Shown here: piece by piece, positions 1 through 7,216 of the stretch
How positions within the stretch are numbered: position 1 is the first letter of the stretch
Layout: every line of letters begins with the position of its first letter
From: an uncultured Lentisphaeria bacterium
GTDB lineage: Bacteria; Verrucomicrobiota; Lentisphaeria; Victivallales; Victivallaceae
Direction: 5' to 3'
Assembly: GCA_903821255.1 (NCBI GenBank)
Contig: CAIJKT010000905.1
Span: 1-8,501, forward strand
Length of the DNA: 8,501 nucleotides
Program-made: the position numbers and the translations under genes
Notes under the pieces: model-generated
The model's database searches: none
What the model was told of the DNA's origin: nothing
What the model saw: only the letters and a program-made list of their open reading frames with translations

Positions 1-456
1 ACCACCAAAGTGAAAGAATATCTGCGCTACGATCCGGTTGATTTCAAGGTCAATCAGGAAGTTGACGTCCTGGTGATCGGCTTCAATGACATCGGCATTG
101 ACGTCATTGTCAACGGCGCATATTCCGGCATGCTTTACCGCAATGAGGTTTTTAAGATTATCGAAGCCGGTGACCGTGCCAAAGCTTATGTCAAGAAGAT
201 TCGGGAAGACGGCAAACTGGATCTGGCGCTGCAGCCGCAGGGCTATCGCGCAGTCGTGCCGACCGCCGCGGAAAAGATTCTGGATGCGCTGAAATACTAC
301 AACGGATTTCTGGCGGTGAATGACAAAACCACGCCCGCCGAGATCGAACGCCAGTTTCACATGAGCAAGAAGACCTTCAAAAAAGCCATCGGCAGTCTTT
401 ACAAAGCCCGCATAATCCAGGTCGAAGAGCGCGGCATAACTCTCATCAAGACTTGA
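1..456 (+). CDS. cvfB: CvfB/YitL-type S1 RNA-binding protein, 3' part
   Basis: This is the C-terminal 151 codons of a gene that begins upstream of the window; the frame is open from base 1, and the GTG at 10 is internal rather than the start. Residues about 14-78 of the fragment form an S1-type RNA-binding beta-barrel, including the characteristic run YVKKIREDGKLDLALQPQGY. Residues about 85-151 form the winged-helix domain that closes CvfB proteins, with MSKKTFKKAIGSLYKARII as its recognition region. CvfB proteins (YitL in Bacillus, CvfB in Staphylococcus) have several S1 domains plus this winged helix, bind RNA in the cytoplasm and affect virulence-factor expression; their exact job in other bacteria is unclear. 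The gene ends 12 bp from the convergent AraC regulator and has no visible link to xylose use. Family assignment is by recognition of the domain order and motifs. Confidence 0.88.
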   Translation, partial: TTKVKEYLRYDPVDFKVNQEVDVLVIGFNDIGIDVIVNGAYSGMLYRNEVFKIIEAGDRAKAYVKKIREDGKLDLALQPQGYRAVVPTAAEKILDALKYYNGFLAVNDKTTPAEIERQFHMSKKTFKKAIGSLYKARIIQVEERGITLIKT

Positions 457-468
457 ATCACTGATTTT

Positions 469-1377
469 TCAGGACAATTGCCCCTGGGATGCGGCGCGGT
501 AATGACGCGGGGAGCGTCCGAATTTCTTTTTGAACTGCCGCGTGAAATAATTGGAATCGTGAAATCCGGTATTTAGTGCTGTTTCAGAAATATTGCAATC
601 GGAATTAAGCAGCATTTCCGCCGCTTTACGCAGACGCAGATTCAGCAGGAAATCTATCGGACTCTGCCCGGTGGCGTCTTTGAACACCAGCAGCAGATTG
701 TTTTTAGACATGCCGGACAGCCGGGCGAGTTTATCCAGATTCCAGTTTTTGGCGTAATCTTTTTCCAGCAGCCCGATCAGTTTCCCGAGGCGGAGCAGCC
801 CTTTGCGTTTGTATGACATCGCCTGCGCTGAATACTGCCGTGAAATAAATACAATCAGCGCCACCAGATGCCCGAAAACCGCGGCATTTGCGCCGCTGGC
901 GTTGTCCCGGATTTCAGCCTGCATCTGCCGGATGATTTCTTCAACCGCCGCCAGTCCGGCGGGATCGAGTTGAAGATGGCTGGTGAACCGGTGGCTGCGG
1001 CGGTACGCCGGTTCCAGGTGGAAAATTGCCTGATAGCCGGGAATCTGCCGCAGTTCCGATTCCGGCAGGGCCAGCCGGGCAGGGGAGAACATCACATTAT
1101 AATGCTCCATGTCGTTGCGTTCCACAAAGTAATGTTCAATATTCCCCTGAATCAGGAAAACATCGCCCGCCGTTACCGGATAGTCAACCCCGTCGATATG
1201 GTGTACGCCTTTGCCCCTGGCGATAATCACCAGTTCGGAAAAGTCATGGCGGTGTAAAGCAGCGGTCAAGTCATGCGGATGCTGAAAGTCCAGGCTCCGT
1301 CCGAGATGCTTGACCATTACCGGGAAACCGCCTTTCCCGAAATAATAATCGCCTTTCGCCATTACCGCATTCGACAT
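469..1377 (-). CDS. AraC-family transcriptional regulator, RhaR/RhaS-like, probable xylAB regulator
   Basis: A 302-residue cytoplasmic regulator. Residues about 38-100 form a cupin sugar-sensing domain; [16 protein letters not shown] followed by [18 protein letters not shown] is very close in style to the RhaR/RhaS arm. Residues about 195-296 form the AraC DNA-binding domain with both helix-turn-helix units: [20 protein letters not shown] (212-231), then [20 protein letters not shown] (262-281) with the usual [13 protein letters not shown] ending. The start at 1377 is chosen because AAAGGCGG lies 5 bases or so before it; a second in-frame Met at residue 6 is less well placed. The gene is divergent from xylA with 110 bp between start codons, so it probably activates xylAB when a pentose is present. 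The effector is inferred from position only. The well-known E. coli XylR has a periplasmic-binding-like sensor, so this cupin-type regulator is a different solution. Confidence 0.9.
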   Translation of the reverse strand: MSNAVMAKGDYYFGKGGFPVMVKHLGRSLDFQHPHDLTAALHRHDFSELVIIARGKGVHHIDGVDYPVTAGDVFLIQGNIEHYFVERNDMEHYNVMFSPARLALPESELRQIPGYQAIFHLEPAYRRSHRFTSHLQLDPAGLAAVEEIIRQMQAEIRDNASGANAAVFGHLVALIVFISRQYSAQAMSYKRKGLLRLGKLIGLLEKDYAKNWNLDKLARLSGMSKNNLLLVFKDATGQSPIDFLLNLRLRKAAEMLLNSDCNISETALNTGFHDSNYFTRQFKKKFGRSPRHYRAASQGQLS

Positions 1378-1397
1378 ATTACCGCCTTTTTTGTGAG

Positions 1398-1426
1398 ATA
1401 ATACTGGTTTTTAGTTATAAAGTCAA
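1398..1426 (-). promoter_or_regulatory. Sigma70-like promoter of the AraC-family regulator
   Basis: Read on the minus strand, TTGACT (1421-1426) and TATTAT (1398-1403) are separated by exactly 17 bases. Each box matches the sigma70 consensus at five of six positions. Transcription would begin near 1391, giving a leader of about 13 bases that holds little more than the ribosome binding site. This is seen in sequence only; the start point is inferred from the usual spacing. Confidence 0.65.
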
Positions 1427-1431
1427 GGATA

Positions 1432-1448
1432 ACTGCTGGGAAAGCAGT
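1432..1448. repeat. Inverted repeat in the regulator-xylA divergent region
   Basis: ACTGCT (1432-1437) and AGCAGT (1443-1448) are perfect complements around the five-base centre GGGAA. The repeat lies between the regulator promoter and the xylA ribosome binding site. It could be an operator or a small hairpin in the xylA leader. It is not a terminator, since no T-run follows. Confidence 0.4.
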
Positions 1449-1477
1449 ATATTTGTGATATTAAATAATCATAATCC

Positions 1478-1483
1478 GGAGGT
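1478..1483 (+). promoter_or_regulatory. Ribosome binding site of xylA (decides the start)
   Basis: GGAGGT sits four bases before the ATG at 1488. The same frame is open from a GTG at 1455, but that codon has no comparable site. The protein from 1488 begins MKTYFPEI and is 438 residues long, in line with the roughly 440 residues of known xylose isomerases. Confidence 0.85.
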
Positions 1484-1487
1484 AACG

Positions 1488-2804
1488 ATGAAAACTTATT
1501 TTCCTGAAATTAAGCAATCGGTCAAATATGCAGGCCCGAAATCCAGTGATCCGCTGACGTTTAAATTTTATGACGCTGACAAAAAAGTCGGTGGCAAGAC
1601 CATGCGGGAACATCTGCGCTTTGCCGTTGCCTATTGGCATACGTTCAAAGGTGCGGGTGCGGATATTTTCGGCGCCGGTACTTTCCGCCGGCCATGGTTG
1701 TCCGCCGGAAATCCGATGAAGGCGGCCGAGGATACGCTGGACGCCGCTTTCGAATTCACCGCCAAGCTGGGTGCGCCTTATTACTGTTTCCATGACCGGG
1801 ATATTGCGCCGGAAGGCAAAGATTTTGCCGAATCCTGCAAAAATCTCGACAAAATCGTGGCAAAGGCCGCCAAACTGCAAAAAGCCACCGGTGTTAAACT
1901 GTTGTGGGGTACAGCCAATCTCTTCAGTCATCCCCGTTACGCCCACGGCGCCGGAACCAATCCCGATGCGCATGTGTTCGCCTATGGCTGCGCCCAGGTC
2001 AAACACGCCATGGATGCCACGCTGGCGCTCGGTGGCGAAAATTATGTGTTCTGGGGTGGACGCGAAGGCTATGAAACCCTGCTGAACACCGACTATTGCC
2101 ATGAACAGGAGCAGTTCGCCCGGTTTCTGTCGATGGCGGTGGATTATAAGCGGAAAATCGGCTTCAAAGGAACGTTCCTGATTGAACCCAAGCCGCACGA
2201 GCCGACCAAACATCAATACGATTTCGATTCCGCCACCGTGCTTGGTTTTTTGCAAAAACACGGTTTGCTGGAACATTTCAAACTGAATGTCGAGGCCAAT
2301 CACGCGACGCTGGCAGGGCATACTTTCGAGCATGAGCTGACCGTGGCTTCCGCCGCCGGCAAGCTCGGCAGCATCGACGCCAATACCGGAGATCCGCAGC
2401 TCGGCTGGGATACCGACCAGTTCCCGTCCAATATCTACAGCGCGGTTTACGCCATGCTCGTGGTGCTGAAGCAGGGTGGTATCGGCAGCGGCGGTTTGAA
2501 TTTCGACGCCAAACCGCGCCGCGGTTCGACCGATACGGTCGACTTGTTCCACGGACACATCGGTGCGATGGACACGTTTGCCCGCGCCCTGCTGATTGCC
2601 GACCGCATCATCAAGGACGGCGTCATTGCCGGATTTATCAAAGACCGCTATGCCGGCTTTGAAAAAGGTTACGGCGCGGATGTCATCAAAGGTAAATCGT
2701 CGTTCGACAAGCTGGAAAAAGTCATCCTGGACAAAGGCGACCCGGAATTGAAGAGCGGCCGCCAGGAAATGCTTGAAAACATCATCAATCAGTATATAGT
2801 CTGA
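1488..2804 (+). CDS. xylA: D-xylose isomerase
   Basis: A 438-residue cytoplasmic enzyme that interconverts D-xylose and D-xylulose, the first step of the isomerase route of xylose use; relatives also act on D-glucose. All active-site residues of the long (class II, E. coli-like) family are in place. [10 protein letters not shown] (101-110) carries the catalytic His102 and Asp105. Metal ligands fall at Glu233 (in [13 protein letters not shown]), Glu269 and His272 ([12 protein letters not shown]), Asp297, Asp308 and Asp310 ([17 protein letters not shown]) and Asp340 ([13 protein letters not shown]). Trp50 and Trp189 match the conserved active-site tryptophans. Length is standard and no frameshift is seen. 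xylB follows after 24 bases, so the two are almost certainly co-transcribed. Control by the divergent AraC-type regulator is inferred. Confidence 0.98.
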   Translation: MKTYFPEIKQSVKYAGPKSSDPLTFKFYDADKKVGGKTMREHLRFAVAYWHTFKGAGADIFGAGTFRRPWLSAGNPMKAAEDTLDAAFEFTAKLGAPYYCFHDRDIAPEGKDFAESCKNLDKIVAKAAKLQKATGVKLLWGTANLFSHPRYAHGAGTNPDAHVFAYGCAQVKHAMDATLALGGENYVFWGGREGYETLLNTDYCHEQEQFARFLSMAVDYKRKIGFKGTFLIEPKPHEPTKHQYDFDSATVLGFLQKHGLLEHFKLNVEANHATLAGHTFEHELTVASAAGKLGSIDANTGDPQLGWDTDQFPSNIYSAVYAMLVVLKQGGIGSGGLNFDAKPRRGSTDTVDLFHGHIGAMDTFARALLIADRIIKDGVIAGFIKDRYAGFEKGYGADVIKGKSSFDKLEKVILDKGDPELKSGRQEMLENIINQYIV

Positions 2805-2828
2805 CAAACATTATTCACAGGGTTTTAT

Positions 2829-4373
2829 ATGAGCATTTATCTCGGACTGGACAGCAGTACGCAGAGTTTGAAGGCGGAGATCATTGACGCGGGAGCGGGC
2901 AGGGTGATCTGTTCGGAAATCGTGAATTTCGGCAAAGATCTGCCGGAATATAACTGTCCGAACGGTTTTCTCGAAAATCCCGACCCGCTGGTCAAGCATG
3001 CCGACCCGCTGATGTGGGTTGCCGCTCTCGATCTGCTGTTCGCCCGGCTGCAGCAACAGCATGCGCCGCTGGCTGAGATCAAAGGTATCAGCGGTTCCGG
3101 ACAGCAGCACGGCTCAGTTTATCTGAATGATAATTTCGGGAAAATACTCGCGGAACTTACTCCGGCAAATAAATTAGCGGAACTGCTGGCCCCGGCGCTT
3201 TCCCGCAAGACCTCGCCGATCTGGATGGACCGGGCGACCAATGCGGAATGTACTGAATTGCAGCGGCAGTTCGGACACCGGATGCAGCAGGACACCGGCT
3301 CTCCGGCGATTGAACGCTTCACCGGTCCGCAAATTCGCAAATTCGCGAAGGACGAACCGGAAAACTATCGTCATACCGCGCAGATTCACCTGGTCAGTTC
3401 ATTTATGGCCTCGGTACTGTGCGGAAAAAGTGTGCCAATTGATTTCGGCGATGGTGCGGGCATGAATCTGCTGAATCTCAATACCCTGAAATGGGATCAG
3501 GAGATTGCTGATTTTACCGCGCCTGGCCTGCCCGGCAAACTGCCTCCGGCGGTAAGTTCGAACACCATTGCCGGCGGCTTGAGTCCGTATTTTACCAAGT
3601 ACGGATTTAAGCCGGAAACTCCGGTCGCAGTCTGGTCGGGTGACAACCCGTGCAGCCTGGTCGGCGTCGGCGCGTCCGAGCCCGGCGTGGCGGTAATCAG
3701 TCTCGGCACCAGCGACACCTTTTTCGCGGCAATGCGGGACTTCAAGACTGACCCGGCCGGTTGCGGTCACGTTTTCGGCAATCCGGCCGGCGGATTCATG
3801 AGCCTGATCTGCTTTACCAACGGCTCGCTGGCAAGAGAGAATATCAAAGCGGCATGCGGTGTTTCGTGGCGTGACTTTGACCGTCTGGCGGAACTCGCGC
3901 CTCCCGGCAATCATGGCAATCTGCTGCTGCCGTATTTCACCGCCGAAAGCACTCCGCTGGTATTGAAGCCCGGCGTAAAATATCACGGCACGGAAGAATT
4001 CTGTTCCGGTGGCAGTGATAACTCTGTGAAAATCAGGGCAATCCTGGAATCCCAGACGTTGACCATGAAACTGCATTCCCGCTGGATCGGCGAGGATTTC
4101 AAGCGCATCCGCATCACCGGCGGCGCATCGGAATGCCGTTCTTTCCGGCAAATCCTGGCTGATGTGTTTCAGGCGGAAATCGAAAAAATCGCCGTTGCGG
4201 ATTCCGCCGGTCTCGGCGCCGCGCTTCGCGCCGCCAGTGCGGCAGGAAAAATCCCGTTCAATGAATTGTATGAAAAGTTCACGGCCGCCGCCGAGTCGGT
4301 CAAGCCGAATCCGGCCAATGCCGGAGTGTACGCTGCCGCACTTCAAGTTTTTGCCAGTCTGGAGAAACCTTGA
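2829..4373 (+). CDS. xylB: Xylulokinase, FGGY family, eukaryote-like subfamily
   Basis: A 514-residue cytoplasmic kinase that phosphorylates D-xylulose to D-xylulose 5-phosphate with ATP. The N-terminal half opens with the phosphate-binding strand GLDSSTQSLKAEIID (6-20) and contains SGSGQQHGSVYL (88-99) and IWMDRATNAE (131-140). The C-terminal half has SGDNPCSLVG (270-279), where Asp272 is the likely catalytic base, then SLGTSDTFF (291-299) and the ATP-site motif ITGGASE (429-435). QQHG, DFGDGAGMNLL (205-215) and GDNPCSL resemble animal and fungal xylulokinases more than the E. coli enzyme, and the length lies between the two groups. The start at 2829 has a modest AGGG six bases upstream. Pairing with xylA supports xylulose as substrate; other FGGY substrates cannot be fully excluded. 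Confidence 0.95.
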   Translation: MSIYLGLDSSTQSLKAEIIDAGAGRVICSEIVNFGKDLPEYNCPNGFLENPDPLVKHADPLMWVAALDLLFARLQQQHAPLAEIKGISGSGQQHGSVYLNDNFGKILAELTPANKLAELLAPALSRKTSPIWMDRATNAECTELQRQFGHRMQQDTGSPAIERFTGPQIRKFAKDEPENYRHTAQIHLVSSFMASVLCGKSVPIDFGDGAGMNLLNLNTLKWDQEIADFTAPGLPGKLPPAVSSNTIAGGLSPYFTKYGFKPETPVAVWSGDNPCSLVGVGASEPGVAVISLGTSDTFFAAMRDFKTDPAGCGHVFGNPAGGFMSLICFTNGSLARENIKAACGVSWRDFDRLAELAPPGNHGNLLLPYFTAESTPLVLKPGVKYHGTEEFCSGGSDNSVKIRAILESQTLTMKLHSRWIGEDFKRIRITGGASECRSFRQILADVFQAEIEKIAVADSAGLGAALRAASAAGKIPFNELYEKFTAAAESVKPNPANAGVYAAALQVFASLEKP

Positions 4374-4392
4374 CCTGACTGTGCAGGTCAGG
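4369..4392 (+). other. Hairpin overlapping the xylB stop codon
   Basis: TGACCTG (4371-4377) and CAGGTCA (4384-4390) form a perfect seven-base-pair stem around the loop ACTGTG. It extends by one G-U and one C-G pair to 4369 and 4392. The xylB stop codon (4371-4373) is inside the left arm. No T-run follows on either strand, so it is more likely an mRNA-end stabiliser, or the first part of a tandem termination region, than a stand-alone terminator. Confidence 0.5.
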
Positions 4393-4403
4393 CCAAAGCA
4401 AAA

Positions 4404-4450
4404 CTGAAAGCGTCAGACTCTGTCTTGCATTTCAGAGGTTTTTATTTTTT
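4404..4450. terminator. Probable bidirectional intrinsic terminator between xylB and the FAD oxidoreductase gene
   Basis: CTGAAA (4404-4409) pairs with TTTCAG (4430-4435), and an inner AGAC/GTCT stem (4415-4418 with 4422-4425) closes on a three-base loop. An alternative stem, CTCTG/CAGAG (4418-4422 with 4433-4437), is also possible. On the plus strand five Ts, an A and six Ts follow (4439-4450). On the minus strand the same outer repeat is followed by TTTTGCTTT. It lies between two convergent operons, as expected for a shared terminator. The stem is modest and not GC-rich, so strength is uncertain. Confidence 0.5.
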
Positions 4451-6437
4451 ACTGATCCATCAAATCCTTATTAACTCTTTCTGCTTTTGCGCTGCGCTTT
4501 CGTTTTTTCAGCATTGGATGATCATATTTGTGCTGTATATTCAGCGCCGTAATCCGCTGTTTCAATGCCGGATCTTCAATCCGGCCGGCATCAGTCTCAG
4601 GCGGCATAATGCTGATAAAACCAATATCTTTGAAATGGTACTTTTCCGCACTGGTACACTCATATGCGTGGTAGGTGGGAACCGGTACGCCCGCTTCCAT
4701 CATGGACTTGAGCTTCTCAAGGCGCTTTTCGTAAATGTCACGCGGATTAACATTTTCTTTTGCGCAGATTGTCGCGGCCATACCGATAACTTCCCCCAGC
4801 ATGCCTAATGTGCGCATCACGCGGACGCAGGAAAACGCAATATGCGAAGCGCTGATATGGCGACCACCCAGAAACAGGTTTTTAACATCCCTGGCATAAA
4901 GACAGCGGTACGGGACTGGATATGGTTTGACGATCCCGCGATGATAGGCGCAGGAACGGAAAGGCTCCTTAAACTTTTGCTCATTTTCCGGATCAGGAAA
5001 GTGAAGGTCCAGATCCCATGTCATTGCGCCGGTCGCATCGGGATGAACGACGTGATTCTCGATGTCATTCTGATTTAAGATATAGTCTCCGGTCACACGG
5101 TAACTCTCTCGCTTTCCGCCGATGGGAGAAACCCACAAAAGTGTGTCACAGGCCCATTCCGCCTTTCGTTTGGAATGGTTCTTCAAGTAAGACCAGTTCG
5201 CATAAACAGCCATCATGCCGTAGTCACGGATATATTCCGTATCTTCAGCCTGATTGCGGTATTGCCCCGTTTCCCATTCCCAGTCTCCCCCTCGAATATA
5301 ATATGCGTTTGCTTCATTGAATGGAATACCCCAGTCAATGTCGGGAAATACAGTAGGCATGTCCGACTTGCCGGAAGTCCATAAAACCGAAAGTCCCATG
5401 ACTTGATTGTCCCCCTTCACGGGAGCAAGCGATTCATTGAATACCGCCCTGGCTTCGCGTCCGTACATCACTTCCGCTCCCATCATGCGCGCAATAACGG
5501 CGTCACCGGTACAGTCGGCAAAGAACCGCGCCCGGTAACGGGTTTCTGCCCCGGTCAGGACGCTGCGGGTGATGAACGCGGCGATTTTCCGCGGGTCACC
5601 GTTGTCTTTCTCCACGGCAATGACGCGCTCATTCAGAACTAGTTTGTATTGATTTTCGGATTGCAGTCTGAAAACATTCGCTTTCCGGGTGTCTTCATAA
5701 TTTTCCGCTGAAAAAGTTCCACCACCGCCAAACACGGGACCGATTTCCGCAACAACATTGCCCAGGCGCGGGTAGGGGGCCGTGTGCGTAAATCCGCCCA
5801 GGCTGACGCGTACCTCTGAACTGTTACATCCGCCAAGAACCGGCCTGTCCTGAATCAAAACAACTTTTGAACCTGTCCGCATGGCGGCGAGAGCCGTGCA
5901 TATCCCGGCTATTCCGCCGCCGGCAACCGCCAAGTCATATACGACAGGATCATCACTACAGACGGTTTTCCTGATTTCTTTGCGGAATACGGCAAGCTTA
6001 TGTTTATCATTTTCGGGCAGTGCATCAGTATCTGATGTCAGGTACAGCGCATCGCAGCGTCCGTTAAAACCGGTCAGGTCGTGCAAAGCAACTTTAGCCC
6101 GGCCTTTCTTCAGGGTGACCATCCCCGCTTTCTGCCATCCCCACTCAACGCCATTTGTTCCCAGTGTTTCAGGCAGACTCTTGCCGTTAATTTTAACCTT
6201 AAAAATACCAGCCGGAGTTCCGCGCTTCCAATGAGCCGTCCAATCGCGTGTGCGAACCCAGACCGTATACAGACCACATTCGGGGATGGTAAAAGTTGTT
6301 TCAGCGTCAGTCACGGGTATGCCCATGCCGTGCGCCATAACATACGCCGACCCCATTTGCGCCATGGATTGCTGGTCTACCACCCAGCCGCCAAGCGTAT
6401 CAAAAGATTCCGCCTCAAGCCAGATACTGGCTGCCAT
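4449..6437 (-). CDS. FAD-dependent oxidoreductase (FAD_oxidored family) with N-terminal carbohydrate-binding-like domain
   Basis: A 662-residue protein of unknown substrate. Residues about 5-135 look like an all-beta, carbohydrate-binding-type (galactose-binding-fold or xanthan-lyase CBD-like) domain: IWLEAESFDTLGGWVVD, later CGLYTVWVRTRDW, ending before CDALYLTSD. Residues from about 166 hold the FAD domain: DLAVAGGGIAGI (168-179) with the GxGxxG loop, then PVLGGCNSSEVRVSLGG (199-215), which is typical of PF12831. FADCTGDAVIA (306-316) and the C-terminal LFLGGRHISASHIAF (521-535) complete the flavin site. There is no signal peptide or membrane segment, so it is probably cytoplasmic. The tail is rich in lysine and arginine (about 641-657). 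AGGAGG five bases before the ATG supports the start. It is the last gene of the iclR-SDR cluster, 45 bp after the SDR gene. The flavin assignment is firm; the reaction is not known. Confidence 0.87.
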   Translation of the reverse strand: MAASIWLEAESFDTLGGWVVDQQSMAQMGSAYVMAHGMGIPVTDAETTFTIPECGLYTVWVRTRDWTAHWKRGTPAGIFKVKINGKSLPETLGTNGVEWGWQKAGMVTLKKGRAKVALHDLTGFNGRCDALYLTSDTDALPENDKHKLAVFRKEIRKTVCSDDPVVYDLAVAGGGIAGICTALAAMRTGSKVVLIQDRPVLGGCNSSEVRVSLGGFTHTAPYPRLGNVVAEIGPVFGGGGTFSAENYEDTRKANVFRLQSENQYKLVLNERVIAVEKDNGDPRKIAAFITRSVLTGAETRYRARFFADCTGDAVIARMMGAEVMYGREARAVFNESLAPVKGDNQVMGLSVLWTSGKSDMPTVFPDIDWGIPFNEANAYYIRGGDWEWETGQYRNQAEDTEYIRDYGMMAVYANWSYLKNHSKRKAEWACDTLLWVSPIGGKRESYRVTGDYILNQNDIENHVVHPDATGAMTWDLDLHFPDPENEQKFKEPFRSCAYHRGIVKPYPVPYRCLYARDVKNLFLGGRHISASHIAFSCVRVMRTLGMLGEVIGMAATICAKENVNPRDIYEKRLEKLKSMMEAGVPVPTYHAYECTSAEKYHFKDIGFISIMPPETDAGRIEDPALKQRITALNIQHKYDHPMLKKRKRSAKAERVNKDLMDQ

Positions 6438-6482
6438 ATCCGCCTCCTGTTGTGAGTTGCTGATTAGAAACTGCCCAAACTG

Positions 6483-7202
6483 TTACATTGGTGATATATC
6501 TTGAATCATCGGCAGAATGCTGATATCCGGAATTGCCAGATGGTCAGGCATCTCAATGATTTCTCTTATCAATTTTCCCAGGTCATCGGGGGAAATGCAC
6601 TTTTTGTTTAATTCCGGATTCTCCGCCGCCCCTGAAATGTTTGCCGCCTTATTAAAAGCGGTCTGTCCCCACGAGGGCGTCACGCAGGTTACACGTACAT
6701 CATACGGACGAAGTTCCGTATAAAGCCCGTGACTGAATTTTGCCAAACCTGCTTTGGCGGCGGTATAAACACTCCAGCACGGCCAAGCATAAAGCGCACA
6801 TATGCTGGAAATATTAATAATCATTCCCTGCCGCCGCGCAGTCATTATTCCGGCGGCACGCCGGCAGCCGAGAATCACTCCGGTAAGATTCGTATTTATG
6901 GTATTTATAATGTCGTCATCATTCTGCTGCGATACTGGAACAATACGGCCGCCTGAGCCGGCATTATTAATAAGAATATCTATATCGCCAATAGTTTCAA
7001 ACACTCGATCCCAGTCAGAGCCAGAAGTCACATCCGCCTTTATCGCCAAAACATTAAGCTCCGCAGCCGTTTTGTCAAGCTTGGCCTGTTCGCGTCCTGT
7101 TATCCAGACTTTCGAATCAGTCGTTTTAAGCGCCTTGGCGATTCCGAACCCATATCCGTCAGAACCGCCCGTCACGAGAATATTCCTGCCCTTTAAATCC
7201 AT
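6483..7202 (-). CDS. Short-chain dehydrogenase/reductase (classical SDR), probably NADP-preferring
   Basis: A 239-residue Rossmann-fold oxidoreductase. The cofactor loop TGGSDGYG (11-18) fits the classical TGxxxGxG pattern and NNAG is at 79-82. The catalytic set is complete: Asn105, Ser132 or Ser133 in INISS, and Tyr146 with Lys150 (YTAAK). Arg37, just after the second strand (WITGREQAKLD), suggests NADP(H) rather than NAD(H). The substrate loop around 176-195 (TPSWGQTAFNKAANI) lacks the usual PG pair. AGGAGG lies five bases before the start, within the 14-bp gap after iclR, so the two genes are translated from one message. SDRs next to sugar-type regulators often oxidise or reduce polyols, keto-sugars or acids, but the sequence alone does not identify the substrate. 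Confidence 0.92.
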   Translation of the reverse strand: MDLKGRNILVTGGSDGYGFGIAKALKTTDSKVWITGREQAKLDKTAAELNVLAIKADVTSGSDWDRVFETIGDIDILINNAGSGGRIVPVSQQNDDDIINTINTNLTGVILGCRRAAGIMTARRQGMIINISSICALYAWPCWSVYTAAKAGLAKFSHGLYTELRPYDVRVTCVTPSWGQTAFNKAANISGAAENPELNKKCISPDDLGKLIREIIEMPDHLAIPDISILPMIQDISPM

Positions 7203-7216
7203 ATCAGCCTCCTGAT

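Noticed and set aside
461..472. CTGA-TTTT-TCAG inverted repeat between the first gene and the AraC gene
   Set aside because: A four-pair stem without a T-run is too weak to be called a terminator, and it overlaps the end of the AraC gene.
868..1257. 129-codon open frame on the plus strand inside the AraC regulator gene
   Set aside because: It is the opposite strand of the cupin and linker part of a clear AraC protein and has no domain or ribosome binding site of note.
1455..1487. Upstream GTG start for xylA adding 11 residues
   Set aside because: The ATG at 1488 follows GGAGGT and gives the family's usual length and N-terminus; the GTG has no comparable signal.
1461..2807. 448-codon open frame on the minus strand, almost exactly antisense to xylA
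   Set aside because: xylA has every catalytic residue and a good ribosome binding site. The antisense frame shows no recognisable domain and is explained by the codon bias of the real gene.
3399..4346. 315-codon open frame on the minus strand antisense to xylB
   Set aside because: The xylB frame carries all FGGY kinase motifs; the antisense product has an arginine- and glycine-rich composition with no family features.
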